Origin: Nyssa sinensis
Taxonomy: Eukaryota; Streptophyta; Magnoliopsida; Cornales; Nyssaceae
Direction of reading: 5' to 3'
Assembly: GCA_008638375.1 (NCBI GenBank)
Contig: CM018032.1
Span: 36,553,251 to 36,617,250, forward strand
Length of the DNA: 64,000 nt
Positions 34,896-46,710 of this stretch are shown here, in pieces; position 1 is the first letter of the stretch; every line of letters starts with the position of its first letter. The notes under the pieces were generated by a model, which saw nothing but the letters and a program-made list of their open reading frames with translations, made no database searches and had not been told where the DNA came from. Position numbers and translations under genes: made by a program.

Positions 34896-37800
34896 GATAC
34901 TCTTATCTTACATTACTCATACAAAAAGAATTTGAAAATTTACTGAGAGAAGTTGAAAATTTACTTAGAAAGAGTAATGGAGAGTAGTCTTGTTTTTCCC
35001 ATCCTCAATCCAAACAGGTCAGGCCCCAAAGTTCTTGGAAAGGGCATCTCTAGTGCATTATCGGGCTCATGGTTGGGTACGTCATGATGATTAGAGTTGC
35101 AAATCAGGACGGGCTCGAAGGCCTGCTTGGTGTGGGTCGTCTGGAGCTTAGGCTCCGAGTTTTGTTTCAATTTTGAGCTCCGATTCACCACTTGCCCTCT
35201 AGCTCATTGCCTGGAGACGAAGACCACGTGTCTACTTTACATTGGAAATAATAGATGATCGAGAAATCTGGCCCAATAAGGCAGAAATTGAGGCCCAACT
35301 CTGTGGATTTAATGGCAGCTAACGAACTCAAAAAAAAAAAATTCTTAGGAATTGAAGATAATAATAAACAAATAGGGTTGCAGTTATTAGGTGAATTGCA
35401 TTTCTCCGTTAGATCTGTTTACATTCAAAGTACATTCCACCTTGCATAAAGGACAAAGGAGGGATGAACTTTTTGTCTAAGATAATATTAGTCAATCATG
35501 TTCTTGCATGCATCATGCATCTTGATCAAGCTGCCCCTTTACAGGAGGTACAGCTACTCACTCCTTCCAAAACCTAATCCAACCAACCAACCAACCAACT
35601 CTTTACATTGCCTGTATTCATTTCATTAATTTATGTCTATTAAAAACTCATGTTTTGATGCCCACATCACCATATCTGCTTTATAGTCCCACCTCCCCCA
35701 ACTTTAATGGACTCACTTTCCAGGAGGAAAAGAAATTAAAAAAGAAGGGTTTCGTTTTTTTTTTTCTTTTAAAATTATTTTTTATTCTCAAAAATGAGAG
35801 AAATGAAAATGACACCCCAAAAAAAATAGCAAAATGTTTTGGAAACTTTTTTCCCTTTCAATTTAGAAACAAGACCATTTTCAGAGAGAAGTTTTCTTTG
35901 TTTTCAAATAGCCCAGTCCATGAGTACGGGATAAACCAATATTCGCGTGATATTACTATATACATATATATATATATATATGTATGTATGTTACATTGCA
36001 TGTACACTATTAATTAGCCTCGTGAGAAAAAGCATGAGAAGGACTTTTATCTTATGAATGAGACATGGGTGGATGGACAAATTGATAGAAAGATGGATAA
36101 TGTCAGAGAAAGATACAACGCACTTGAGGGGAAGGGGGAGGGGGAAAGAGAGGCATGCAGAGCCCTAAATTCTTCGTGTAAAGGGGGAGTCCCCCACAGC
36201 CACTCTAATAATCAAAGCCTCTAGCTGTATGGGGATGTTGGGGTCTTATTGGATTGCCTCACATGCCCACTTTTTTTTTTTAGTGCTTGTTTGAATGATC
36301 GATAAAAAAGTATGATTTAAAAAAAAATATAATTTGAGTTAAATTATGAGTGTTTACATAAATGTATTTCAAACGGGCTTAAATTATATTATAATATTTG
36401 GATGGATTATTAAAATATTGAATGTTTTATATAGATTAGAAACGAGCGTTTCCGAAATAAGAGTTTGAAAAAATTTCTTCAGTGGCACCTTTTAAAAATG
36501 GGCGTTAAGATTTAAAAATGTTCAAACGGATATTTTTAAAATGTCAAAATAAACATTCAAATATATAAAAAATTTCAATTTAAATTCTAAAACGTCTGTT
36601 TAAAAAATATAACTGCCTTGTGATTTGAACAGTTTAGATTTTTCCTCATTTTGTTATACTTTCATTTTATATTGATAGATAGACACTAACTTGGCTTTTA
36701 GTGAAGCATGATCCCCAAATACAAGAAAACTTCATCATATGATCCTGCCATGTGAGGCAACCTACCCCCTCCCCACTCCCCTCCATATTTAATATCAAAA
36801 GTTTTGTCAATCAAACTGACCCAGTAAAATACTAGTTTTATTAATTTTTTTTGGCCAAGATTCATTTTTGTATTAATTGAATTCAATAAAAAAATAAATC
36901 ACATTTCTCTGATTTACATTTGGATATTTCCTTTTCAGAGAAAGTCTAAATTAGCTGCTAGCCTAAAAACTCAAATCTTGGCTAGACACAGGAAATGCCT
37001 TTATCAGATCAATTAGTATATTTACATCAGCAACCAAATTATGCATAACAGAAAAAAACGAGTGGGATTAAGGATTCAACTTATATCATCACTCAATCAA
37101 AAAATTAAAAAGTAAAAAAAATAACACAATTCTTCTTGGTACAAACTCAGTTAGTAAAATCTTAAGAATAAAAGACTATATCACCTCAAGATTTCCAATT
37201 CAAATTATGTCAAAAGCATACTTCGTCCATGTAATTGAAAAATCTTTGTAATAAAAAAAAAAACTCAATATTTGTATCTTGATGTGAACTTATGTCCTCC
37301 AATGTTGACATGTCTTTATCATATAAAAAAAGTAAGATTACATGTAACAAATTTTCCTCTTTTTTTTTTTTTTATTGCTAGACACAAGTTGATGAAATTC
37401 ACTATAATAAATAAATGCACATGGGTTTCATCACATTATCTCTAAATATAAAAAAATTGGATGACAAAAGTCGTTTTGTTTAGTACTTTTCTTTTTCTTA
37501 AAAAAAAAAAAAAAGAGAGTAGGAAATCACAATACTTGTAGTTTGATGTGAACTTAAGTGAATTAACCTCAAAGTAATAAATTGATCAGACCATGTATAC
37601 AGTAAATATTAGTTGGTCTTCACCAAAATAGGTAGGCTAGGGTGGACGTAAAGAAATATCTTTTCAGGGTCAATATGTTACTGTGGGAGCACATTCAGGA
37701 GTAGTGATTGCCATGTAAAAACTGAGGCTCCGTTTGCGTTCATCAACAACAAAATCAATTCAGTCTTATGCATGCCCATAAACTTGTGCTATAATTGTCC

Positions 37801-39084
37801 TCCCTTTTCATGGTTGACCCATTATTGGAAAGACTAAATAGATTTTCTAATTTTTCTTAGCTTTAAAGATTGTTCTCACTGCAAAAATGCCCGTTTGGTC
37901 GTCCTTTGAAGTCTATGGATGGACAAAATTCTAAGAAAATTGATTTATTAGGTGCTTCCAATTTTCTTTGAAAACCTAATTAGTCAACATTGATGCTCCA
38001 GTCCATATGGTATAGTGAAAACGTTGAGAGATAATAACAAAAAAAAGGGGGAGGAAAAAAGTTTTTCCCTGTTTGTAAGGAAGCTAGAAATAAAGAAAGG
38101 GAAAGGAGAAAAAAATATAAAAAAAAAAAAGAGAGGAAAGGATCACTTTTCCTTTCTCAACAACATCTACAAAAGAAAATCCAGACGAAAAAGTGAGGAA
38201 AAAGATAGCAACTGAGTAATACCTATTATATGTACTGTATTTTTAATCAATGTGAGTCCCGACCAACTACATCTTTTGACTTTTCGTGCATAGTGTGAAG
38301 GGCAGCCGACCAGTCATTATTGTTTAAGCAACTGTTTAATTAAAAAATATGGTATAAAAATAATTTAATTATTATTTTAATTTATAATTTTACATAATTT
38401 ATTTTATTAATAAAAAAATTAAATTAATAAAAATAACATTCTTATTTCTACATTAAAATATAAAAAAAATAACAACTATGTACTACTAATATTATTTTGT
38501 GACAGTAAATAAACATACAATTTGAATTTTAAAATTATTATAACATATGTAAATAAATCAAATATAATGGATAATAAAATAAAAACACTTTAATAGAAGT
38601 TAACCCATTTAAATAATAAAATTTAATGATAATTCAAAATGTAATATTAAACAAATTTAACAAAATTTAAAGTAATTAATGACTATTAAAAAATCATAAA
38701 TGTTTTTTTTTTACAGCATGAAATAACAATTGGGAGATTAGATAATATTAATATAATTTTTTAAGGAGATTTGACTTTATATATTACTTGTAAATAAAAT
38801 AAGAGGTTGTTATATATATATATATATATATATATAAGAACTTTAGGTACAAATAATCAATGTTTAAAGATTTTTAATTTCTCTAATAATTTCATCTTGT
38901 TTATCTATAGATAAAACAAAAGAAAGAAAAAATGAAATAGAAAGTAAATTATATATTAAAATAAAAAATTTACCTAATAACAAATTATTATCCACGGATA
39001 AAGGATATATTCAATCTTTGAAAAAATAAAAAAGAACAAAACAAATATAATAATAAAAGAAAAATTTTATTATGTATTAAAATA
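33801..39084. other. Gene-empty AT-rich DNA with microsatellites
   Basis: No gene could be supported. It contains poly-A/T tracts, (TA)n runs at about 34263-34286, 34856-34892, 35964-35980 and 38813-38836, and a weak direct repeat (CTTGATGTGAACTTA near 37278 and TTTGATGTGAACTTA near 37540). Open frames of 60-120 codons here are AT-driven, with no family resemblance. A GC-richer patch at 35000-35250 was read in six frames without result. Confidence 0.45.
34856..34892. repeat. (TA)n microsatellite
   Basis: About 18 uninterrupted TA dinucleotides in the middle of AT-rich intergenic DNA. Confidence 0.9.
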
Positions 39085-39089
39085 TAAAG

Positions 39090-40545
39090 TATTGCCCAGA
39101 TATTTACCATAGGGGGGTGAATAGGGTATTTTATAAATATTTGACTACTTTTACAAATTTTAAAATTAAATACTAAATATGCACAAGTATGTAAAGAGTA
39201 AAAAGAGAAAGCAAACACAACAATTTACGAGGTTCGGAAAACTTCCTACGTCTTCGATTCAAGCATCATCACTTCAGTTTTTTCACTATCTTGATTTCCT
39301 TGCAAGCAGAGGTCAAACTTTTACAACAAGAGCTCTTAACTCTTTGCTCAACAAAATATCCCATTTTTCTTCACAAGGGTAACACCTACCCGCAAATCTC
39401 ACGGTGATCAGAAGTTACAAAGAGTTTACCAAAGAATGCTATCTTTAGAGCTGAATGGTACAATAAAAGTTCACTCTATAATGATTGATCAATAAATTCT
39501 TGAGTATTTAAGAGTTGAGAGAACTTTGATATCTATATTTCAAAATGAGGAGATCTCAAGTGACTAAGAATGATTTGAATGTCAGAGCAAGTTTGCGAAA
39601 GTTAAGGATAACAATAAATACTTCCAACAACCTCTATTTATAGGTCTTTAAAGAATATAGTCGTTTGATTCAAAAACTAGTCATTTCTCCCCTTTAGATC
39701 TATTTAAAATTTGAATTTGAAAGTACTAGAATGAAAAAATTAGTCCACTAAGTTCATTATTTAGTCAACTAAATCATAATTTAGTAAACTGAAGAACTCG
39801 ACTGAATTGTCTAGAGGGTAGAGATTGATCTTTGTTAAAAGTCATTCAGTTAACTAAGTCTTGGGTCCAATCAATTGAATCTTCCGGTGCGATTTTGTAC
39901 ACAAAAAGACTTATGTCATTCAGTCAACTAAATATTCAATTTGGTCGATTGAATGAGGTAGTGTGTTGAGGCCTTGTGAACAAAATACATGTTTAGTTGA
40001 CTGAGTCTTGGATCTAGTCCACTGAATTTAACAGAGACAAAATATGCACGTTTTGTGAACATGATTTAGTCGACTGAATTGGAAACTTAGTTGACTAAAT
40101 CTAACGGTTTTGCATCATTGCCTATTTTGTTTAGTGTTCTCTTTTTCAAATACATTAATTTTTTAAAGCTTAGTTTTTAATAGTGTTATGCTTTTGAAAA
40201 ATTTGATTGATTTTAGCTGATCACTTATGTACTTTAAGCATTATGTTTTGATCAATCAATCCTAGATCACTAAAAAATCCAAAATAAAAGAAAACAAAGT
40301 CTTCACTTGATTCCTTGGGTTTGAGTGCTTCATTTGTCTTGTGATGGACTTGACGTTTGATCTTGTCAGAATATCACCATGATATTGATAATTTTCATCT
40401 TTAGTCAAAGCTTGGTCAACCATCCTATGAGCTTATTGACCTATTTACATTGTCACTTAAGATAGATCATTAGTCCACATCAAATTTCCTTGTTTATCAT
40501 CAAAATTATGAGAATGTTTTTCGTTGAAAACCTTTAAGGCCAACA
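39090..40545 (+). mobile_element. Solo LTR, Copia-like family A (copy 2)
   Basis: Starts TATTGCCCAGATATTTACC (TG decayed to TA) and ends AACCTTTAAGGCCAACA. Flanks TAAAG (39085-39089) and CAAAG (40546-40550) match at 4 of 5 bases. It is homologous to 31065-32660 in the same orientation and also carries many GTCGACTGA/GTCAACTAA motifs (39745-40105). Length 1456 bases. Both copies are clearly diverged, so these are old insertions already reduced to single LTRs. Confidence 0.65.
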
Positions 40546-42175
40546 CAAAGTTTGGCTAATTACAATTGTCTACTGTTCACCCAGGCACCCAGTTTCCTAG
40601 GTGACCGCTCATTTATTTGAGTTCTGGTGGTGATCACGTAGGCATTTTTCCTGTAGTCGGGCACTCAGGTTGTCACGACCCGAAACCTACTCTATGCGGA
40701 TTACCGGATCGCGACCGCCGCCCCGAGACCCGAAGGCCTCGAGACAAGGCTCATACATAAGCAACAATATCAGACAGCGATGCGACCTGTGGTTGCGGAA
40801 GCGTGAAAAACTTTTTTTTTAAAAAAAAATAAAGCATCTGCCGCATATCCATCTGATACTGTCGCTCTTCATAGCGGTACACATAAAGATAATAATCAGA
40901 GCATAATAATATTAACTAAAGGTTCTACATAGTACATATCCATGTGCCCCTTGGGCTTAAGTACATTATTGTCCAAAATTTCTATTACAAAAGTTTAACT
41001 GATGATGGGTCCTACTACTACCAAAATATCTCCAAGGACCTATTGGAGTTGCCATTCACTGCTCCCCATATTGAGCAAGTGTCCAACCTTGATCATCACC
41101 TGAAAAATGTTAGGGAGTGGGGTGAGCTTCGAAAAGCCCAATGAGTAATTCCTACATCTGTCATGGGTTTTCAATTGGTAGAGGTTTCGTACATGAGAGT
41201 TTATAAAATACTCAACTACCAATTGGTCGTATACTTGAACATAGAGAACATGCATTCTTAAAATATGTAGCTTTGAAACATTCAAGGTATTCAAGCTAGA
41301 ACATATATTTCTATAAAAAGTAGGTGTATTTCAGAACATATAACTTAAAATCATGTAAACATGTATAGTGAAAATGGGGGATAAAAACCTGCTTCCATTT
41401 CCAAAATCGTTTGTCATATTTTCTCTTTAATTAGGTGAAATCTGTTTCGAACCAGACTCCCATTTTTCGTATACGTGGAGATATCTCATTTGCCTGGGGG
41501 ATTAGATCCTGCTACCAGACATTACACATGACAGGTCAATTGAGTTCCGTATGACTCAAAATCCTGACTATGTGTTGATGCACATGATAGGCCCATTGAG
41601 TTCCGTACAACTCACCACACTACCTATGTGCTTATTATTTATCTTGCAAAACATTTGTCATATGACTTTTATATAAAAGCCTTTCATGAGTATTTAAAGC
41701 ATGTGACGTATAACTTTTGCAATGATGCTTCAATACTTGAAATAATCAAATTCAGGATGTTTGAGGAAAATCAGACATGCTAACTATTTTGAAAGGAAAA
41801 CATTTACGGATATAATATGTAAATAATCATGAAGCATGTCATGGCAGAATATTTAAGGAAACAGAAGTCATGAATACTGAATTTGACATATCAATGCTGT
41901 AAATATTTGAACTTAAAAATATCTGTTGAAATCCGTGGAGTTAAAGCCTCCACTTCAAATGCAAGATTACTCACCTCGGTCCTTTAGGGTTAGCTCTATT
42001 GAGGCACCTTCCCTTTACCTTTCTCTTTCCTTAGCCTATCAAGATTTATGAAGATTCCATAAATTTCATATGTACTCAATCAACTTCATAACTCACTAAG
42101 TGTAGATTGTGAGAAGCCTAAATCTTTATACCTGTCCGACTTATAGCTGTATTACAGATCTAGTAACTTATGTTC

Positions 42176-42472
42176 TTAATGATAATAATAATACCAGCGA
42201 CGCCATTCGGCTAAGGTTTCCGTGTTCTCTCTTTCCTCCTCCAATTTTCTTTTTTCCTCCTTCTTCTTTTTAGCTTCTGCCACCATGGCCTTGGTGGGTG
42301 ATTTGAACATGAAGGGGCTTACCGAGACGACCTCTGTCGCCTTGGCTATCCTGACAAATCTGTCGATCACCCTCTGTCGATGCAACAGTTCTTGCATGAA
42401 AGCCTGTTGCTTTGGGTCCTTGGCCCTTTGGGCCTTGGTCATGATCGTGTACTTGGGTCGTTGTTCTTCCAT
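42176..42472 (-). CDS. 98-codon open frame inside the solo LTR, basic and helical
   Basis: I do not recognise a family. Starting at an ATG at 42472, the product begins MEEQRPKYTIMTKAQRAKDP, is rich in Lys, Glu, Arg and Gln, and has a strongly charged helix (AEAKKKKEEKRKLEEEREN) that looks like a coiled coil, then WRRW and a run of Tyr from a (AAT)n/(ATT)n patch at the end. The frame lies in the presumed sense direction of the LTR. An overlapping frame on the other strand is a shadow. It could be a short leader peptide of the retroelement transcript or chance; it is intact in a solo LTR, which is mildly unusual. Confidence that it is a real gene is low. Confidence 0.25.
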   Translation of the reverse strand: MEEQRPKYTIMTKAQRAKDPKQQAFMQELLHRQRVIDRFVRIAKATEVVSVSPFMFKSPTKAMVAEAKKKKEEKRKLEEERENTETLAEWRRWYYYYH

Positions 42473-43261
42473 AATTCACCTAAGACCAATTTATGAGTTA
42501 GAAATTTTTATTCTAAGGTTAATGTGTTGTCATGTCCTCGTATATGCCATAGATTTAGTACTTTGGCATTACTTAACTTTATAGTCATCTGATAGATGCT
42601 ATTCATCAAATTTTATGTATCTTTATTTTAGACATTCCTTTTGGTCGAATAGACTCTACCATTGAGTCCGGAGCGTCGAAGAAAGTCAGTTTAAACCTTC
42701 TTTGGTTTAATTTGGCTTTTGGTGTACTAGGGGTAATTTGGTCATTTTACCCTTTTACGTGTCTTTATTTTTTCGGGTCCCGTCTCTTAAAATGGACCCT
42801 ACCATCAGTCTCAGAGTATCCAACATAGTAAGGATACACTATTTATTTGTTTAATTCGGACTTTGTTTGACTTGTTTAGGGGGAAGGGCAATTTGGTCAT
42901 TTTGACATTTTTTAGGAGTCTTAAATTTTTTGGGGCCTCATCTCATGTCACAGACCTCACCAATGGACTCAGAGGGTCTGAGATAGTAAGGTTACATATA
43001 TAACTTGTAATTTTTGGACAACGGGCCATTTCGGAGTATTTAATTTAATTAATTTCATTTAATTAAATTAATCTTGATTAAGCATAATATATATATTATT
43101 TTGTACATAATTAGAACAGGTTGAATAGGGTGGCACGCTGGCAAGCGTGTCACCTCCCTCCCCATACGTCCCACGTTCGAATCCTGTAAGGTGAAATTGC
43201 ACCTTTTTAATTTTTCTGATTTTATTAGATATATTATATATATATATTGGTGCTACATAAG

Positions 43262-43345
43262 ACACACGCAAGCGCGTGGCCAAGTGGTAAGGGAGGCTGT
43301 GTGGGCGCGTAGGTCAGGGGTTCGAACCCCACTGACCGCAATCCT
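43262..43345 (+). other. tRNA-like sequence (A and B boxes), possible SINE head
   Basis: TGGCCAAGTGGTAAGG (43277-43292) fits a Pol III A box and GGTTCGAACCC (43319-43329) is a near-perfect B box. GGTCAGGGG TTCGAA CCCC-CTGACC folds as a strong T-arm-like hairpin. I could not form a good acceptor stem, so it is probably a tRNA-derived SINE head or tRNA pseudogene, not a working tRNA gene. A T/C-rich tract follows. A second, weaker B-box-like site (ACGTTCGAATCCTG) lies about 145 bases upstream at 43172. Confidence 0.5.
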
Positions 43346-44611
43346 CCTTCTTTTTCTCTTTTTCTTTTCAATTTCAAACAGCTCTATATATGTTCCCCAA
43401 AACGACGCCGCCGCATTAATGCGGTGGCAGCCCCAGATATTACCACGTGTCCGAGCCAACCCTTCAACTCGGTTTTAAATGGTTTGCGAGTCGACTCGGC
43501 CTCATCTTCCCCAACGATCCCTCTCTGTAACCCTAGAACCCGAAGCTCAAAAGCTTCTATTTCGTGCCATTTTTCTCAACCATTTCTCTCTATTTTTTAT
43601 CCAGACCCTTCCCAAATCATTAAGGACTGGTTTGGCATTCGTTTGAGGGACCAAAACTGGTTCATTGCTTCGGTCCCAGTCGCGATAATCAGACCTGCAA
43701 CTCGCGGGTTCATGCTCATTTCTTCACCATTTTTAGCGTGGTTGGGCTTATTTTGATCCCCTCTTCATGAGGATTCAAATCTCATTCATGTATGTTGGTT
43801 TACATGCGAGTTTAAAGGTTTGGGTTGTAAACCCGTAACCTGCAAGTCCATGTTTGGAGGTCTTTCTTTGGGATTTTTGATCGCGTATATGTGTTTATAA
43901 CATTCTCTTAGAGTCTAGTTGAGGTTCCAATAATCCAAACAAGGTTTTGTTCACATGATTTCAGACCTGCTTTTAGCAAGGTCCATCAATGGCGGTTTTC
44001 ATGGGTTTGGTGTTTTCTAAGTGTTTTCAAGCTTAGATCTTATGCTTAATCACATTTATTTACCTTAAACATCATATATATAAAATCTAGAAGCTAAAAC
44101 AGTTCATGCATAGCAAAATTTCTAGAGAGAGAAAACGATAGTTTTTTGTGTTTTACCTCTAACAGTGGCCTTCTCTCTCTTTCCTTCTTCCTCCGAGACC
44201 TCCCTTCTATCCTTCTGAATGCCCAGAACTCTTTCTCTCTTTCTCTATGGCCGTGTGTGTGCGTGTGTGTACAAGTACCATACATTTTGTATAAGGAGGG
44301 TTATCATGGCAAATCTGATTGCCCCTCTCTTTGGGTTAACCCACTTCAGGCTTCTTCATGAGTGGCCTGAATTGCCACTGTTGGGCAGGCCATGAGTGGC
44401 CGGTTGTGTGTGTGTGTGGTGTTTGACTCATATATATATGTATATATATATGTATATATACATGGCTCACCCTTAATACCCTTGGATAATACACACACCC
44501 CTCTCACTTTTGTACACTTTGGACAATAGCATGCCCTATTATACATACATTTCATACATACATATTTTGGCATACATGCATGCATGCATTCACATACACA
44601 TATATATATTC

Positions 44612-44616
44612 ATGTA

Positions 44617-44657
<41 letters not shown>
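44612..44657. repeat. (TA)n microsatellite in the solo LTR
   Basis: About 20 TA repeats, preceded by shorter TA/TG/CA-rich runs from 44400 onward. Confidence 0.85.
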
Positions 44658-44660
<3 letters not shown>

Positions 44661-45059
44661 AGGTTATAATTATTTATACAGTATATATATTTCTATATTT
44701 AATTATGTATATTAATTGTTACAATTTATTTCTTATACTTAAAATAATTAATTACTTTAAAAATTAATTATTTTCTTAAATGTATTATCTTGTACTAATC
44801 TTCGTATTCTCGTAATACGTGTCCAATTTCTCGTACTCGTATCAACAATCGGTAGTTGACGTGAAAATATAATTATCATCAAAATCGACATGTTGGTGAT
44901 TGCAACGAAAGTGATGTACAGTCATCCTGACTTTTCAGGACATTTACTTAAAAGTTCGTGCGTCGGGGTTGACACCGACCTTGTTACTAAAGGCGTCGAT
45001 TTCTAACTTTAACACAACAGCTTGATAGTCCCTAATTCGGGTCGGGGTATTACACAGGT

Positions 45060-45340
45060 GATCGCCCAGGTGTTCAGGCAATCGCCTATAACAATTGTGG
45101 TCAAATGGTAAAGAGTCGATATGGGAAAATTATAAATTCAGGCATTTTGAATTCAAATCTTACCAATATTATATACTCTATTTAAATTTACATGCATGGC
45201 TGTAGATTATTGTGTCTTCTTGAGATTGGTCTCACTTTTGAAAGTTAAAAAAAAATCCCATAAACACTTCAAGGATGATAAAGTTAATAGTGTTTTTTTT
45301 TTTTTTTTTAAATGGGGCAACTAGTTTGTTTTAAAATTAA
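45060..45340. other. Short spacer between solo LTR and second MULE
   Basis: No gene. It has a degenerate tRNA-like stretch (TGGTCAAATGGTAAAG near 45098 and GAATTCAAATC near 45147) with the spacing of A and B boxes, possibly an old SINE, and a poly-T run at 45290-45310. Confidence 0.35.
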
Positions 45341-45658
45341 GGGTAAATTATACTTTTCATCCTTATAGTCTAGGCTGTGTGTCAATTTAATCCCTTTATT
45401 TTATTTTCAATTTCAAACATTGAACTCTTAATTTTTGATTTTGTAGCAACGTACTCCAATTACCTAAAGACGTCAACAAATCTGACAAAATTGGAGCATA
45501 CATCCATCACATGTGTAGTAACGAAGGGCTCTTATGTAATTTTCTTCATTTTCTATAATATGTATGTACACTGGCCTCTTGTTTGGTTTGATGCCATATT
45601 CATTCATTTGCTTAACTCAATTGGAAAAGGATATAAACATGGAAGGGCTAGGGAGGAG

Positions 45659-46020
45659 ATGAGCTCAAATAATGGAGTTCAAAGCACTGTTATAGAGAGG
45701 TCTAAAGAAGAAACAAGTGATTTCAATGTTGAGGCAACGTACTGCTATCAAGGAAAGAGGGCTAAAGTTCAAACATTATGGACTGATTGAATCCAGGAAT
45801 GATGTTTTATAGTCGCCACAAATCAAATGGATGTCGATTATTCAATTGGTATGATCCCTCTATGTGTCATCATGCCCACCAAATGAATCCAGGTTTGTTG
45901 TTAAGCATGACAAGGTTGGAGAACAAAATTTTAAGGCTTCAAGAAAGGGATAAGTGCTTATAGGAATGTTTGACACTATCATGGGTATTCTCGAGATTTT
46001 ACTATTTGGTAGGAACTGAA
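45659..46020 (+). pseudogene. GRF zinc-finger gene of the second MULE, broken
   Basis: Begins MSSNNGVQSTVIERSKEETS at 45659, then the finger: CYQGKRAKVQTLWTD, a stop at 45788, and after a frame change FYSRHKSNGCRLFNWYDPSM followed by CHHA, then MNPGLLLSMTRLENKILRLQ (coiled coil) to a TAG at 45961, and a short hydrophobic stretch (CLTLSWVFSRFYYLV) beyond. In GRF-finger proteins the pattern is C-CG...T...NPGRRFY-C...CG-F-W-DP-MC, and the pieces here fit in order. It is in the same place, relative to the element end and the transposase, as the GRF gene at 29518-30013. Two frames and at least two stops make it a pseudogene. Confidence 0.72.
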
Positions 46021-46710
46021 TGTGGGAGTTGAAAATACCTATAATTGGAATAAATTATGCTTATGGGTTTTAGGCTTTTGGTTATTGCACAATGATGAGT
46101 TTTGGAATGTAGTAATGTAACAAAATTTTTGGGATGTACTTGTTATGTTTTGGGAACAATGAAAATTAATTTGTTTTTTATTTTAGGATGAGAATATGTA
46201 ATTGTTATGCCACTATGCCTATGTACTTTTTACACTATGTCAAATGACGCAAACCAATAAAGCCATTCATAAACACAGAAGCTTTTGGCACAAACCAATC
46301 AACAAATTAAGCAAATATATTTCGAACCCTATGTCCAAATTACACAAAACATGAACATATGCAAGGATTATATAACTTAAGTTTACATAGATAGAATGTC
46401 TACCATTACACATATATTAGTCTTAAATACATCAACTTTATGTGTTCATAAAAACCAAACCATAACATATGTTCACAAAAGAACCATAATCTTTGCCCAA
46501 TTCTTCCCCTAATGTCTTATGCTATAAAAATCATCAATTCAGCTTCATTATTTTCTTTTACTGCTCCCCCTAGTGTTAATACCTTGAATGCTGCCAAAGC
46601 TTACTTTCTCTAAGTTTCTTCTAACTTGTATAAACAAAAAAGACAAGAGTTATTCATCTAACTTTAAAAACATATGTAGTCATTCACTTAACTTTGTGGT
46701 TAATCACTAC

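Larger units (their letters stand above)
40671..45054 (-). mobile_element. Long solo LTR (4.4 kb), chromovirus-like
   Basis: TGTCACGACCCGAAAC at the left end and GGGTCGGGGTATTACA at the right end, flanked by a perfect 5-bp duplication CAGGT (40666-40670 and 45055-45059). No coding region of a retroelement lies inside, so this is a solo LTR. The ends and internal blocks resemble the Tekay LTR in the same window orientation (ACTCTACCATTGAGTCCGG at about 42651, with similar blocks near 42797 and 42955), so its true sense is probably right to left. 4384 bases is long for an LTR; a tRNA-like sequence at 43262 may be a later insertion. It contains a 98-codon open frame (42176-42472) and several microsatellites (44220-44660). 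Confidence 0.92.
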
